Notes: generated from the sequence alone by a model not told the origin. Positions 1 through 9,495 are shown, numbered from the stretch's first letter. The stretch is 64,000 nucleotides of DNA from BQWY01 sp046351095 (GCA_046351095.1 JAXLZC010000001.1:1178001-1242000); one strand, 5' to 3'. A program made the numbers and translations.

Positions 1-592
1 TCATTTTTTCGCCGGCCTCGGCATCCGCGCAGCGCACATCGGACTGCTCGGCCCGTTCGTAGGCGGCCAACGGATCGTCTTCCCGCTTGGCGACCACCCC
101 GCCGATTTCCGTAGTGTAACTCACGATAGTAATGCCGACTTGCGCAAGCAGCGCCTTGGCAATGCCGCCGATGGCCACACGCACGGCTGTCTCGCGCGCG
201 CTCGCCTTCTCCAACACGTTACGCACATCGTCGTGTCCGTACTTGATGGCCCCGACCAAGTCGGCATGCCCAGGACGCGGACGCGTCACGACCTTTTCCG
301 TCGGCGTCGGGCCCGGTTCGGACGCCATCACCTCGCGCCAGTTTTCCCAATCTTTATTGGCGACCATCAATCCGATGGGATTGCCGATCGAGAAGCCCTT
401 CCGCACGCCGCAGTAAAACTCGACGCGGTCCTGCTCCACCCGCATGCGCCCGCCTCGCCCGTAGCCCTTCTGGCGGCGCGCCAGGTCATGATTGATCGCC
501 TCGGCTGTCAGCGGCAGACCCGAGGGGACGCCTTCAATCACTGCCAGCAGCGCTTTTCCGTGAGATTCGCCCGCATTCAGATACCGCAACAT
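1..592 (-). CDS. aroC: Chorismate synthase (5' part; gene runs off the window)
   Basis: Makes chorismate from 5-enolpyruvylshikimate-3-phosphate, the last common step of aromatic amino acid synthesis; a cytoplasmic, flavin-dependent enzyme. Read from the ATG at 592, the product opens MLRYLNAGESHGKALLAVIE, the family's N-terminal signature with the GESHG motif. It continues through RRQKGYGRGGRM and the phosphate-binding stretch TRPRPGHADLVGAIKYG. About 197 codons are present and the C-terminal part lies beyond position 1. An intrinsic terminator separates it from the pilus operon upstream, so it probably has its own promoter in the 242-bp gap; I could not pick out a convincing one. The start is fixed by the conserved MLRYLNAGESHG. 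Confidence 0.95.
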   Translation of the reverse strand, partial: MLRYLNAGESHGKALLAVIEGVPSGLPLTAEAINHDLARRQKGYGRGGRMRVEQDRVEFYCGVRKGFSIGNPIGLMVANKDWENWREVMASEPGPTPTEKVVTRPRPGHADLVGAIKYGHDDVRNVLEKASARETAVRVAIGGIAKALLAQVGITIVSYTTEIGGVVAKREDDPLAAYERAEQSDVRCADAEAGEKM

Positions 593-787
593 GGCCGCAG
601 ACACCTTCCCGGATGACGTGAACGACAGGGTTGCCGGCCTCTCCAGAGGCCGAAAACGACGGTCGCCACTGTACCGTACATACGGGCACAAATGCCAGCT
701 AACGCAGGCACGGCGAAGAGGATCGAGAGGGATTTGTCTAGTGAATAGACGCGACGGGAGAACGATGCACGGAGAAGGCGAAGGAGG

Positions 788-824
788 AAAACACGGGGCC
801 GACAGCCGTGGCGGCTGCCGGCCC
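788..824 (-). terminator. Intrinsic terminator after pilQ
   Basis: A 13-bp stem with one mismatch (arms 796-808 and 812-824, 3-nt loop) lies 11 bases beyond the pilQ stop. On the minus strand it is followed after a few bases by TTTT (788-791). The position and shape fit the end of the pilM-Q transcript. The rest of the 242-bp gap up to aroC shows no gene. Confidence 0.75.
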
Positions 825-834
825 GGAGACACGA

Positions 835-3057
835 TTAGCTCTTGACGATATTCGGCGTCAGGAAGATCAGCAATTCCTGCCGCGAGATGTCTTCCAACTT
901 GTTCTTGAACAACCAGCCCAAGACCGGGATCCGCGAGAGATACGGGATACCGTTGACGTTGTTCTGCTGGGCATCCACGTAGACACCGCCAATGACCATC
1001 GTCTCGCCGTCGCGGACCAACACCTGCGTGTTGGCTTCGCGCTTGTCGATGCTCGGACCGGCTGGGTTGCTGCGGGCGCCGACGGCGTTCCGCGTCGCAC
1101 GCACCTTCATCATGATCTGCTTCGCGACTTCGTTCGGATCGCGCGAGGTGATCTGCGGCGTCACCTGCAATTCGAGGTTCGCGTCCACGAAGGTGGTCTG
1201 CGTACCCTGCAACGACACCGTCTGGAACGGGATCGATTCACCCTGCGAAATCTTCGCATCGCGCTTGTCGAGGGTGGTGATCTTCGGCGAGGCGATCACC
1301 TTAGTCAGACCCAAGGCTTCACCCGCGGACAACCGCAGGTCCAGCAAAGCCCCACCGCCATCGGTCCGGCCGAACTGGAATCCCAACGCAGGCGCCGGGC
1401 TCAAACCCGCCACCGTCGCCGGCAAATTCACCAGCCAGTTGCTCTCCGGCTTCCCAAAGGCACCGATCGTCCCGGCCTGGAAGTTAGCGACGCCGTTGGA
1501 TGAGCTCAGATTGTTGACATTGCTCAATCCCCACTGGATACCGAGTGACCGCGTGTAGTTGGTGTTGGCTTGCACCACACGTGCTTCGATTTCCACCTGC
1601 GGCACCTGGATATCCAATCCGTCGATCATCTGCTTAATCACGCCGATCTTGGATTCCACATCGCGCACGATCAGGGCATTGCTGCCGGCATTCGACTGCA
1701 TCTGCCCACGCGACGTGATGTACTGACGCAAGGAGGTCATCACTTCCTGCGCCTGCACGTTGCGGAGATAAAAAATCCGAGTCACGAGTTCTTCCGCCGC
1801 GGCCTTGGAGTTCTTCGCGTTCGCTTCTTCCTGCTGCTGCTTGGCGATGTTCGACAGGGTATCGACCCACACGATGTTCCCCTGCTTGATCATGCCCAAG
1901 CCGTTCATCTTCAGCAGCATGTCCAGCGCTTGATCCCACGGCACGTTGACGATTTTCATCGTCACCTTCGCCTTGACGCCTTCACCGACCACGATGTTGA
2001 ATCCGCTCACATCGGCGATCAGGCGCAGCACGTTCGTGATTTCCGCCGCCTGGAAGTCCAGTGACAACCGACGTCCGACATAGTGACGCTGGTCGACCAC
2101 GACCTCATCGGGATTCGAAGAATTTTCCGGAATGCTAGTCATCTGGGCCAGTTGCGGCTTCACCGCCAACCCGAACGGCTGCGCGGAGGTCAGGCGCGAG
2201 ACTTTCGCAACCGGAGCGGTCCCAGTCGACGCAACGGTCATCGCACGCGCCTCGCTCGAGGCGACCGACACGGGCTCTGCCGCAGCATCAGCCGGTGCAG
2301 CGGCCACATCGCCCGCCTGCTTCGACACACGCACCGTCAACCCCGTCGCGTTCGGTTCGACCACATAGTGGGCAGGCGCATTCAGGTCCAACACAAACCG
2401 CACCTTGTCGGCATGACGACCGACGCGCACCCGCTCGACGAGCGACGCGGCCGCGCCAGCCACCGGCGCCTTGAGCGTGGTGGTGACACCGCTCAGATCC
2501 AAGACCAACCGATTGCCGCTCGCCATGTGGGCGTCAACATTCATGCGGCCGTTTCCGGAGAGGACCACATTGGTCTCGTCGCCCATCGGATGGATCTGGA
2601 TGGCGGAGATCGTGGACGCGGCGGGCATCGCCTCGGCCGCGATGGGGAAATCGAGATGCAGACCTGTCGCCGTTCTCGTGACTTCCGGCTTCACATGGTC
2701 GCGTAATTGGAAGACGAGGCGCTGGCCGTGATGCGGTTGCGCCAAACGGTCCCGAAGGATGCGGGTGATCGGCGCACGCTCGACCGTCATATCGCCGCTC
2801 GCCGCCGCGTTGGCGGTGTTCAGCTCGACCATGACCATCGGGGGCACTTGCGACGACTCCACCCGATAGGTATCGGCGGCGTCCAGCCCGTCGACGGTCA
2901 CACGCACCCGATCCGGCAATCGTTCGATTCCGACACCGGAAAGCGCCGCGCGCTCATGGGCCTGCGCGCGTCCCAGAAACTCGGCCGCCGACACGCCGAC
3001 GGCGCCGGACGCGAGCGTAAATGCGATCGCTGCGGTGAGGAGTGTGTGCCGTTTCAT
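835..3057 (-). CDS. pilQ: Type IV pilus secretin PilQ
   Basis: Outer-membrane secretin through which the type IV pilus emerges. The 740-residue product has a signal peptide (about 1-24, ending ASGAVGVSAAE). It then shows AMIN-type peptidoglycan-binding beta domains (about 30-240), a low-complexity Ala/Pro linker (about 245-310), a secretin-TonB short N-terminal domain (about 330-400), a NolW-type N1 domain (about 425-485) and the C-terminal secretin pore domain. The pore domain includes the run GGVYVDAQQNNVNGIPYLSR and ends RIPVLGWLFKN...ELLIFLTPNIV. Its ATG overlaps the pilP stop by four bases (ATGA). It is last in pilMNOPQ and is followed by a terminator. Length and domain order are normal for PilQ. 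Confidence 0.97.
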   Translation of the reverse strand: MKRHTLLTAAIAFTLASGAVGVSAAEFLGRAQAHERAALSGVGIERLPDRVRVTVDGLDAADTYRVESSQVPPMVMVELNTANAAASGDMTVERAPITRILRDRLAQPHHGQRLVFQLRDHVKPEVTRTATGLHLDFPIAAEAMPAASTISAIQIHPMGDETNVVLSGNGRMNVDAHMASGNRLVLDLSGVTTTLKAPVAGAAASLVERVRVGRHADKVRFVLDLNAPAHYVVEPNATGLTVRVSKQAGDVAAAPADAAAEPVSVASSEARAMTVASTGTAPVAKVSRLTSAQPFGLAVKPQLAQMTSIPENSSNPDEVVVDQRHYVGRRLSLDFQAAEITNVLRLIADVSGFNIVVGEGVKAKVTMKIVNVPWDQALDMLLKMNGLGMIKQGNIVWVDTLSNIAKQQQEEANAKNSKAAAEELVTRIFYLRNVQAQEVMTSLRQYITSRGQMQSNAGSNALIVRDVESKIGVIKQMIDGLDIQVPQVEIEARVVQANTNYTRSLGIQWGLSNVNNLSSSNGVANFQAGTIGAFGKPESNWLVNLPATVAGLSPAPALGFQFGRTDGGGALLDLRLSAGEALGLTKVIASPKITTLDKRDAKISQGESIPFQTVSLQGTQTTFVDANLELQVTPQITSRDPNEVAKQIMMKVRATRNAVGARSNPAGPSIDKREANTQVLVRDGETMVIGGVYVDAQQNNVNGIPYLSRIPVLGWLFKNKLEDISRQELLIFLTPNIVKS

Positions 3058-3668
3058 TCTGAACCCTCTTTTTGATGGAGTAGTCTGACGAATTCCCGTT
3101 CCTGCTTCTTCCCGTAAATATCCGTAAAGCGCTCCACAACGATCAGGCCGCGCTCGGTGACCGAGGTCACCACCCCGTTGTTCGGACCCATCGGCGTCCC
3201 GTTCCGCACGGAGTAGCCCTTGCCGTCCGGTGTCTGCACCATCGCGGTGTAGCCGTAGCCGCCCCAGACGACACCGACCAAGTTGATCTCCGTCAACGCC
3301 ACCCGTTGCAACGGCGGCAAATTGGCTTCGTCCTTTTTGGCCTCGAGCATCTGAATGAACGCCGTAAAGGGATCGCGGCGCCCGGACGGATCGTAGGCCT
3401 CGGCTTCCGGCGGCGGAGCCGGAACCGGCGGCTGCACGGCGGCAATCGGATCGCTCGGAGCAGGCAACGCACGTTCAAGTTGCAAGTCGCCGAGCGGTTT
3501 CGTCGGAATCGACGCGGGCTGCGCCGGCGTCATCGCGCCGACGGGCTTGGCTTCCGACACGGGCTGCGCAGAGGCATCGACCGCCGCCGCACCAAGTGCG
3601 ACGACCAACGACGCAAGCGCCCAACCCATGCGTCCGCCGGACATGGCCGACCTGGACATCTGTCGCAT
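3054..3668 (-). CDS. pilP: Type IV pilus assembly lipoprotein-like PilP
   Basis: Inner-membrane-anchored periplasmic protein linking the PilMNO platform to the PilQ secretin. The 204-residue product has an N-terminal hydrophobic segment (about 12-32), a long Pro/Ala-rich linker (about 40-95) and the PilP beta domain. The beta domain begins at SGRRDPFTAF and continues through TEINLVGVVWGGYGYTAMVQ, both typical of the family. I see no lipobox cysteine at the end of the hydrophobic segment, so anchoring may be by an uncleaved signal rather than by lipid. The start codon overlaps the last base of the pilO stop (TAATG), indicating translational coupling. Confidence 0.94.
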   Translation of the reverse strand: MRQMSRSAMSGGRMGWALASLVVALGAAAVDASAQPVSEAKPVGAMTPAQPASIPTKPLGDLQLERALPAPSDPIAAVQPPVPAPPPEAEAYDPSGRRDPFTAFIQMLEAKKDEANLPPLQRVALTEINLVGVVWGGYGYTAMVQTPDGKGYSVRNGTPMGPNNGVVTSVTERGLIVVERFTDIYGKKQEREFVRLLHQKEGSE

Positions 3669-4348
3669 TACTTCGCTCCCGCTGCTGTGGGTGAAGGCGC
3701 CGCAGGCGCGGCGACCGCTGGGACACCTGGCTTACCCGGCGCGGCCGGAACCGCCGCCACGGGCTTTTCTTCCGGCGCCGCATAGGCGATCAAATCGAAC
3801 ACCGTCTTGGTCACGACATGCCCCTGCGCCATTGTCGGATCGCCCATCTTCAAATCCGAGACGTTGATGATACGCGGCATGTGGTTCACACGATCGAAGA
3901 ACGTCGCCGCTGTGTGATACCCGCCCGTCACTTCCACGTTGACCGGCATTTTCACGAAGAGCTTGGACGGATCCTCGGACGGTGAACCCGGCTTCCACAA
4001 CTTGATGTCGAGTCCTAAGCGCGTGCCGAGGTCGGACAACTGCTTGAGCAACATGACGGCTTCTTCGGCCGGCGGCAGCTTTTCCTTCTTGCGGGCCAAC
4101 TCGATTTCGAGTTGCTTGCTGGCGGCCATCAACTCGTCCAGATGCTTCACCTTGATGGTCAACGAGTTAATGTCGTTGTCCAACTGCGTGATCTGCGAGG
4201 AGAGTGCTGCGATCTGCGCTTCTTCCGGCTCGACGAAGTAGTAGTACGTCACACCGCAGATCGCCGCTACCACCAGCACCACGAGGGCGACCTTTTGGAT
4301 CAGCGGAATTCCCTGCAGCGCACTCACACTGAGCTTCGGCATTTCCAT
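3668..4348 (-). CDS. pilO: Type IV pilus inner-membrane protein PilO
   Basis: Partner of PilN in the inner-membrane alignment complex. The 226-residue product has a short cytoplasmic tail and one transmembrane segment (about 18-38, VALVVLVVAAICGVTYYYFV). A coiled coil follows (about 45-95), then a ferredoxin-like periplasmic domain (about 105-195), and the C-terminus is an Ala/Pro-rich tail. The order TM, coiled coil, ferredoxin fold is the PilO hallmark. The gene lies two bases behind the pilN stop. The Ala/Pro tail is longer than I would expect and is probably disordered. Confidence 0.94.
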   Translation of the reverse strand: MEMPKLSVSALQGIPLIQKVALVVLVVAAICGVTYYYFVEPEEAQIAALSSQITQLDNDINSLTIKVKHLDELMAASKQLEIELARKKEKLPPAEEAVMLLKQLSDLGTRLGLDIKLWKPGSPSEDPSKLFVKMPVNVEVTGGYHTAATFFDRVNHMPRIINVSDLKMGDPTMAQGHVVTKTVFDLIAYAAPEEKPVAAVPAAPGKPGVPAVAAPAAPSPTAAGAK

Positions 4349-4350
4349 GG

Positions 4351-4908
4351 TCAGGCCTTCAGGGCGAATTTAAGTTTGAAGGAATAGAGATTGATCTTGT
4401 TCTCGGTCGACGCCCGCGACTCAATCAACTGGATGCTGTTGAAGGCATCCGTCCGGCGCAGATTGTTGACAAACTCGACGATGTCGTCGTTGGTCAACGC
4501 GCGCCCTTCGACTTCCACCGTGGTGTTGTTGAGATTGAGCTTCAACAGCCAGAGCTTGAGCGGGTCCAAGCTGCGGCTGACCTGGTCCAACACCTTGACC
4601 GGACCGCCGCGCGCCCGCTCGAGTTGGTCGATGATGCGGTTCTTATCTTCGAGCACCTTTTTCTTTTGCTCGAAATCCTGAACCTGCTTCACCTTCTCCT
4701 TCAGCGCCGCGACCTGCATGTCCTTATCGGTCTTCTCGCGCTGCTTGGCTTCGCGCTCGTCCTGCAGGGAGCTGACGTACATCCAGCAGCCGAACAACGT
4801 CAGCAGCAACACGGCCAGGCCGATGAGGCCTTCCACCCGCAAGTCGAGCTGCCGACTCGCCTGGGCTTTTTTCGGTCGCGGGCCCGCGATCAGGTTTATC
4901 CGAATCAT
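4351..4908 (-). CDS. pilN: Type IV pilus inner-membrane protein PilN
   Basis: Inner-membrane platform protein whose short cytoplasmic N-terminus docks on PilM. From the ATG at 4908 the product (185 residues) begins MIRINLIAGPRPKK, which matches the conserved PilM-binding INLLP-type motif near the N-terminus. A transmembrane helix (about 28-48) and a Lys/Glu-rich coiled coil (about 50-95) come before the ferredoxin-like domain. The frame stays open upstream to 5001, but the ATG at 4908 overlaps the last base of the pilM stop (TAATG) and restores the family N-terminus, so I take it as the start. Confidence 0.95.
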   Translation of the reverse strand: MIRINLIAGPRPKKAQASRQLDLRVEGLIGLAVLLLTLFGCWMYVSSLQDEREAKQREKTDKDMQVAALKEKVKQVQDFEQKKKVLEDKNRIIDQLERARGGPVKVLDQVSRSLDPLKLWLLKLNLNNTTVEVEGRALTNDDIVEFVNNLRRTDAFNSIQLIESRASTENKINLYSFKLKFALKA

Positions 4909-6011
4909 TAGTCCCCCTGTGCGCGGAGCGCCAATCCGACGCCAACCGCCGCCATCGGTCCGTACTCGTCCAACGACACGTCGCTTGAGCATCCCTCGCA
5001 AGCAATAGTCGCGAAGGGATTCGCCATGCTCACGCTGATTTGCATCCGCTCCTGGAGTTGGTCACGGAGGCCCTGCACCTTCGACCCGCCGCCACACAAC
5101 AACAGGCGCTCGACATCGCCTTCTCCACTCGTGCTCTTGTAGTAGTCCACCGTGCGGGCGATTTCCGAGGCCACTTCTGCATTCACCGTATCCAGCACCA
5201 TCCGCACGACGTCTTCGGCATCGCGGCGGGCACCCGGATTTTTTTTGACCTCTTCCGCCTCTTCGAAGGAGAGCCCAAGCTCACGCTGCACAGCTTCCGT
5301 GTACTTATTGCCGCCCAAGGGAATATCGCGAGTAAAGAGCGAGGCGCCGTCGCGAATGATGTTCACGTTCATCACGCTCGCCCCGATGTTCACCACCGTC
5401 ACGACTTCGTGCTTGTGCCCGGGGTAATTGATGTCGTGCATGTTCTGGATGGCGAACGCGTCCACATCCAACACTGCCGGCGTAAGACCCGCCGTCTTAA
5501 CCAACTCCGTGAGCTCGTTGATTTTGTCCTTCTTCGCCGCGACGAGCAGGACGAACATCTGGCCGTCGCCGTCCTCACCGCCTTCGCCCGGCTGCAGGAC
5601 ATGAAAATCGAGATTCACTTCATTGATATCGAAGGGAATATATTGTTCAGCCGCCAGCTTGACCTGCCCTTCGAGCTCTTCGTCCGGCATCGGCGGGAGA
5701 CTGATCTTTTTGACGATGACGGCATGGCCCGAGATCGAAATGGCGACGGCCTTCTGCTTGATGCCCTGCTCTTCAAGTAATTCCTTAATGGCGGCGACGA
5801 CACGCCCTTCGTCCATGACCGTGCCATCCACGATCACTTCCGGCTCCAGGGCCTTCACTCCATATTTCTGGAGGACGTAGCGCCCTTTGCTTTCCTTGAG
5901 CTGAACGACCTTAATGGAGCTGGACCCGATATCCAGGCCGACCAGGAGACGCTTGGAGGCGAGGAGCGAGGAAAAGTCGGTGGAGATCACGTTTCGCAAT
6001 TGCGCCAACAT
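4908..6011 (-). CDS. pilM: Type IV pilus assembly ATPase-like PilM
   Basis: Actin-like cytoplasmic protein that binds the PilN tail and connects the alignment complex to the pilus motors. The 367-residue product carries the actin/FtsA-fold phosphate loop near residue 25 (VGLDIGSSSIKVVQLKE), the second phosphate-binding segment VVTVVNIGASVMNVNI near 205, and an adenosine-type LLLCGGGSKVQGL near 310. It is the first gene of pilMNOPQ. A consensus promoter lies about 140 bases upstream. Confidence 0.96.
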   Translation of the reverse strand: MLAQLRNVISTDFSSLLASKRLLVGLDIGSSSIKVVQLKESKGRYVLQKYGVKALEPEVIVDGTVMDEGRVVAAIKELLEEQGIKQKAVAISISGHAVIVKKISLPPMPDEELEGQVKLAAEQYIPFDINEVNLDFHVLQPGEGGEDGDGQMFVLLVAAKKDKINELTELVKTAGLTPAVLDVDAFAIQNMHDINYPGHKHEVVTVVNIGASVMNVNIIRDGASLFTRDIPLGGNKYTEAVQRELGLSFEEAEEVKKNPGARRDAEDVVRMVLDTVNAEVASEIARTVDYYKSTSGEGDVERLLLCGGGSKVQGLRDQLQERMQISVSMANPFATIACEGCSSDVSLDEYGPMAAVGVGLALRAQGD

Positions 6012-6429
6012 GCGTGCTTACTCCTTGATGGACCGATTCGCGGGATAGGCCCCGCTCACTGCCTGGGCATCGCGCATGGGGCGGATACCGCATAAACAAT
6101 GGGTCTGCTCGACTCGCTTATGCAGCGAAGTACGTAGCTTGTGCAGACATTGCCAAGTATAGTTCATGCCTCCCACCTGTCAAGAAAAGCACGGATCTCG
6201 ACACAATGAGCAGCGTGCTTGGTCGAGGCGCCACCTCCGACGGACATGGTTTCTGGATGCACAAGAACGACGATAGGCGCTCTAGCACAGGGGATCGTGC
6301 TGCTGGACCGACCACCAGGAATATAGGCGTCAGGTCATGACCGGCATGATCGACGAAGGGGAAACCTGAATACAAAATCTGCGCGCGCTAAAAAGAGGAT
6401 CGGAAGAGCGGGAGAGAAGATGGACCGAA
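6012..6429. other. Intergenic region between rapZ and pilM
   Basis: This 418-bp gap holds the pilM promoter. An 85-codon frame on the minus strand (6118-6375) overlaps the promoter hexamers, has no ribosome-binding site and resembles no family, so I do not call it. I found no clear intrinsic terminator for rapZ; the only T-rich stretch (minus strand, near 6390-6395) has no stable stem in front of it. Confidence 0.6.
6156..6183 (-). promoter_or_regulatory. Sigma-70-type promoter of the pilM-Q operon
   Basis: On the minus strand, TTGACA (6178-6183) and TATACT (6156-6161) are separated by 16 bases. The -35 hexamer is perfect and the -10 matches five of six. The transcript would begin near 6149, leaving a leader of about 138 nt before pilM. 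Confidence 0.8.
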
Positions 6430-7296
6430 TCAGCTCTTATGAATGTCGCGATGGAACACGATGGGTTCAATTCCCTTCGCAGCCAAGGCCTCGCGCACAC
6501 GCGAGGCGACGGTCACCGAGCGGTGCCGGCCTCCGGTACAGCCGATGCCGATATTCAGGTAGCTGCGCCGCTCGCGCTCAAACTGCGGCAGGAGGAACAG
6601 GAGCATCTCGATCAACATCTGTACAAATTTTTCCGAGGCGTCGTCTTGGAGCACATAGGCCTGGACGTCGGCCGATTCGCCGGTCTTGGGCTTCAGCTCC
6701 TCCTGGAAATAGGGATTACGCATGAAGCGTACGTCGAACAGGAGATCGACGTCGTAGGGCACGCCGTATTTGTAGCCGAAGGTGACGAGGGAAATCGTCA
6801 TCCGGCGCCCGGCAGCTTCTTTGTGCACAAACCGCCCCACTACGGCTTTCAATTCATGGACGGTGAGGTCCGACGTGTCGATGATACGATCGGCGACTGC
6901 GCGCAACTCCTGCATACGCTCGCGTTCGAACCGGACGGCTTCTACCAACGGTGCATGCGGCAGGACAGGGTGCGGGCGGCGCGACTCGGAAAAGCGCCGC
7001 ACCAGCACATCTTCCCGCGCCTCGAAAAAGATCAGACGAAATTTGAAGCCACGCTCACGCACACGCTCGAGGTTATCCCGCAGGTCGCCTAGGAACGCCC
7101 GCTCGCGGATATCAATACCTAATGCGACGTTCCGTAATTCGCCACCCTGCTGCCGGCACAGCTCGACAAACGTGGGCAACAGCGCCGGCGGCAGGTTGTC
7201 CACGCAAAAATAGCCCTCATCTTCGAAACATTTCAGGGCGTGGGTCTTGCCCGATCCGGACAATCCGCTGACGACCGTGAGTTGGAACTCGTTCAT
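6430..7296 (-). CDS. rapZ: RNase adapter / nucleotide-binding protein RapZ
   Basis: P-loop protein of the RapZ/YvcJ family. In E. coli it guides RNase E to the GlmZ small RNA and so controls glucosamine-6-phosphate synthase; in other phyla the role is less clear. The 288-residue product shows a Walker A motif (VVSGLSGSGKTHALKCFEDE, residues about 8-27), the family motif CVDNLPPALLP just after it, and the C-terminal domain with IGIGCTGGRHRSV typical of RapZ. It follows hpf by five bases and closes the lptC-rpoN-hpf-rapZ cluster. ptsN, which usually sits between hpf and rapZ in proteobacteria, is absent here. Confidence 0.96.
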   Translation of the reverse strand: MNEFQLTVVSGLSGSGKTHALKCFEDEGYFCVDNLPPALLPTFVELCRQQGGELRNVALGIDIRERAFLGDLRDNLERVRERGFKFRLIFFEAREDVLVRRFSESRRPHPVLPHAPLVEAVRFERERMQELRAVADRIIDTSDLTVHELKAVVGRFVHKEAAGRRMTISLVTFGYKYGVPYDVDLLFDVRFMRNPYFQEELKPKTGESADVQAYVLQDDASEKFVQMLIEMLLFLLPQFERERRSYLNIGIGCTGGRHRSVTVASRVREALAAKGIEPIVFHRDIHKS

Positions 7297-7301
7297 CCGC
7301 C

Positions 7302-7829
7302 CTAACGTCCCTTCCGCCTGGTCGCCACGGTCAACTCCAGCTTCCCATCGGCGAGGGGCCGCAACACACAGACCTCTTGCGACTCTTCATCGACATAAAT
7401 CACGGGACGGTCAGGTTGGCGATGCACTTTGGCGATGGCTTCGTCGCGCAACAACATCGGCGCCGACGCTCGGACGACCGTCAGTTCCGGCTCCAGTGGC
7501 GTGTCCTCCGTCTCCGGCTCGGGTTTCCGTCGGCCACGCCCCTTGTGGTTTTTCAGGCGCGCCTTTTTCTCCCGCAACTGCCGGTCAATCTTGTCCATCA
7601 TCAGGTCGATTGAGGCGTATAACTCGCTCGAGGAGGCCTTTGCGCGGTACCGACGGCGGTTCAGCACGCACACCATTTCCGCACTCTGACGAAACTTTTC
7701 GACCGACACGATCACTTGCACCTGGTGGAGGTCCAAACCCAAGCGGTTCAAATGGGCGACCTTCGATTCCACATAGCGGCGGATGGCCGGTGTCACGGCC
7801 ACATGGCGCCCGGTCAAGGACACACTCAT
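7302..7829 (-). CDS. hpf: Ribosome hibernation promoting factor (long form)
   Basis: Binds the 30S decoding region in starved cells and dimerises ribosomes into inactive 100S particles. The 175-residue product has the N-terminal S30AE domain (about 1-105, beginning MSVSLTGRHVAVTPAIRRYV) and a C-terminal dimerisation domain (about 125-175, VVRASAPMLLRDEAIAKVHR). They are joined by a charged linker of RKPEPETED type. Both domains make this the long form, which needs no separate RMF. The start is the ATG at 7829, which has AGGAGG five bases upstream; a GTG at 7835 overlaps that ribosome-binding site and is rejected. It lies downstream of rpoN, as in many bacteria. Confidence 0.95.
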   Translation of the reverse strand: MSVSLTGRHVAVTPAIRRYVESKVAHLNRLGLDLHQVQVIVSVEKFRQSAEMVCVLNRRRYRAKASSSELYASIDLMMDKIDRQLREKKARLKNHKGRGRRKPEPETEDTPLEPELTVVRASAPMLLRDEAIAKVHRQPDRPVIYVDEESQEVCVLRPLADGKLELTVATRRKGR

Positions 7830-7980
7830 GGACACCTCCTGTCGTTAGGCACAGACAACAGCTCTCCTCGCGCAGCGTCGTCGTGTATAGCGTTGGGCAT
7901 CGGAGCGGACGGCACGCTGCATGGGAGACTCGGCACGGGACGATGGAGAGAGAGGCGAACGGGGCACGCAACCTCCGCAC

Positions 7981-9495
7981 TTAGAAATGGCGTTTCCGTT
8001 GGCTGGCGGACGGAATATTGTCCTCCGCGCGATACTTCGCGACGGTCCGGCGCGCAATCAGAATTTGCTGACGATGCAACCGCTCGGCGATTTCTTCGTC
8101 CTTCAGTGGATGGAGGGGGTCTTCTTCCGCCACCATTTTCTTGATCATCTCGCGGACGGTGACCGAGCTGGTCATCTCGCCGTGATGGTCCGCTCGCTGC
8201 AGCCCCGCATTAAAGAAATATTTCAGCTCGAACATGCCTTGCGGACAGTGGAGATACTTATTCGCCGTCACACGACTGATGGTCGACTCGTGCATACCGA
8301 CGTCGTCGGCGACCTGCTTCAACACCAGCGGACGGAGACTTTCGACGCCGTGGTCGAAAAACGCCTGTTGGAACTTCACCAAGCTGGTCACCACCTTGAC
8401 GATGGTCTTATTCCGCTGTTCGATGCTGCGCATGACCCACTGCGCCGCCCGCAGCTTTTCGTCCAGGAACGCTTTGGTCTCTCCGGATGAGTCCTGCCCG
8501 CCCAACAACTGCTTGTAGTAGGGGCTGATCCGCATCCGCGGGAACCCTTCGTCGTTCAGGAACACCCCCCACTCGCCTTCATACTTCGCCACATACACAT
8601 CGGGAACGATCGCGTGGTTATCGGACGTCGCAAACGGGCGACCGGGTTTCGGCTCCAACGACTCGATCACCTTCGTAGCTTGAAATACCTCTTCGCAGGT
8701 GACGTCGAGCGCCTTGGCGATTTTGGCGTACTGTTTTTTCTCGAGGTCTTTGAGGTGATGTTTGATGACCGCTTCGACGACGCTGCCGCGGAGGGCACCG
8801 GGACGCGCGCCGAGCGAGCCCATCGGGCCGCGCCCGAGATAGCCCAACTGCAATAACAGGCATTCCGGAAGATCGCGCGCGCCGACACCGGCCGGATCCA
8901 GCTTCTGCACTTCTGCCAATGCCTGCTCCGCCTCGGCCATCGTGTAGTCGGTTCCGGTGATGACCTCTTCCAGCGGAGTGCGTAGATACCCGTCGTCTTC
9001 CAGATTCCCGATAATCAGGCGGGCCAATGTTTTGATACGTTCATCGAGCGTCGCGAGCGAGAGCTGCCACACAAGATGTTCTTCCAACGACTTCGACACC
9101 GTGAGCGTCTGGTCGTAGGAGGGCAGGTCATCGCCGCCGGCACCGGGATATTCGATATCGCCGGCTCGACGGTCGCTATCGAAATAGTCTTCCCAATCAT
9201 TCGGCGACTGCTCTTCCAGCTTCGTCCGTTCTTCGGCCGCCGGCTGGGCCTCGACCGTCTCCACAGTAGCCGTCGTCGGCTCGGGGGCGTCGGTGCTCGG
9301 CTCGATGTCGCCGTCCCCGCCCGCTTCCGCCACGTCCTCGCCTTGCAACTCTTCCAGCAGCGGGTTGTCGAGTAGATGTTGCTGCAGGGTCTGCTGCAGT
9401 TCCAGACGCGACAATTGCAGCAGCTTGATCGCCTGCTGCAGCTGCGGCGTCATGATGAGTTTTTGGCTGAGGCGTAGATCGAGTCTGAGTTTCAT
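7981..9495 (-). CDS. rpoN: RNA polymerase sigma-54 factor
   Basis: Alternative sigma factor that recognises -24/-12 promoters and needs AAA+ activators to open DNA. The 504-residue product begins with the Gln/Leu-rich region I (LRLSQKLIMTPQLQQAIKLL). An acidic region II follows (about 50-115, with many Glu/Asp). Then come the core-binding domain, a helix-turn-helix (about 385-410, DDVGMHESTISRVTANKYL) and the RpoN box near the C-terminus (ARRTVAKYRAEDNIPSASQR, about 480-500). Length is normal. It sits between lptB and hpf, the classical neighbourhood. No strong -24/-12 sites were noticed in this window. Confidence 0.97.
   Translation of the reverse strand: MKLRLDLRLSQKLIMTPQLQQAIKLLQLSRLELQQTLQQHLLDNPLLEELQGEDVAEAGGDGDIEPSTDAPEPTTATVETVEAQPAAEERTKLEEQSPNDWEDYFDSDRRAGDIEYPGAGGDDLPSYDQTLTVSKSLEEHLVWQLSLATLDERIKTLARLIIGNLEDDGYLRTPLEEVITGTDYTMAEAEQALAEVQKLDPAGVGARDLPECLLLQLGYLGRGPMGSLGARPGALRGSVVEAVIKHHLKDLEKKQYAKIAKALDVTCEEVFQATKVIESLEPKPGRPFATSDNHAIVPDVYVAKYEGEWGVFLNDEGFPRMRISPYYKQLLGGQDSSGETKAFLDEKLRAAQWVMRSIEQRNKTIVKVVTSLVKFQQAFFDHGVESLRPLVLKQVADDVGMHESTISRVTANKYLHCPQGMFELKYFFNAGLQRADHHGEMTSSVTVREMIKKMVAEEDPLHPLKDEEIAERLHRQQILIARRTVAKYRAEDNIPSASQRKRHF

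Noticed and set aside
6118..6375. 85-codon minus-strand frame between rapZ and pilM
   Set aside because: It covers the pilM promoter hexamers, has no ribosome-binding site and shows no family resemblance or structured composition.
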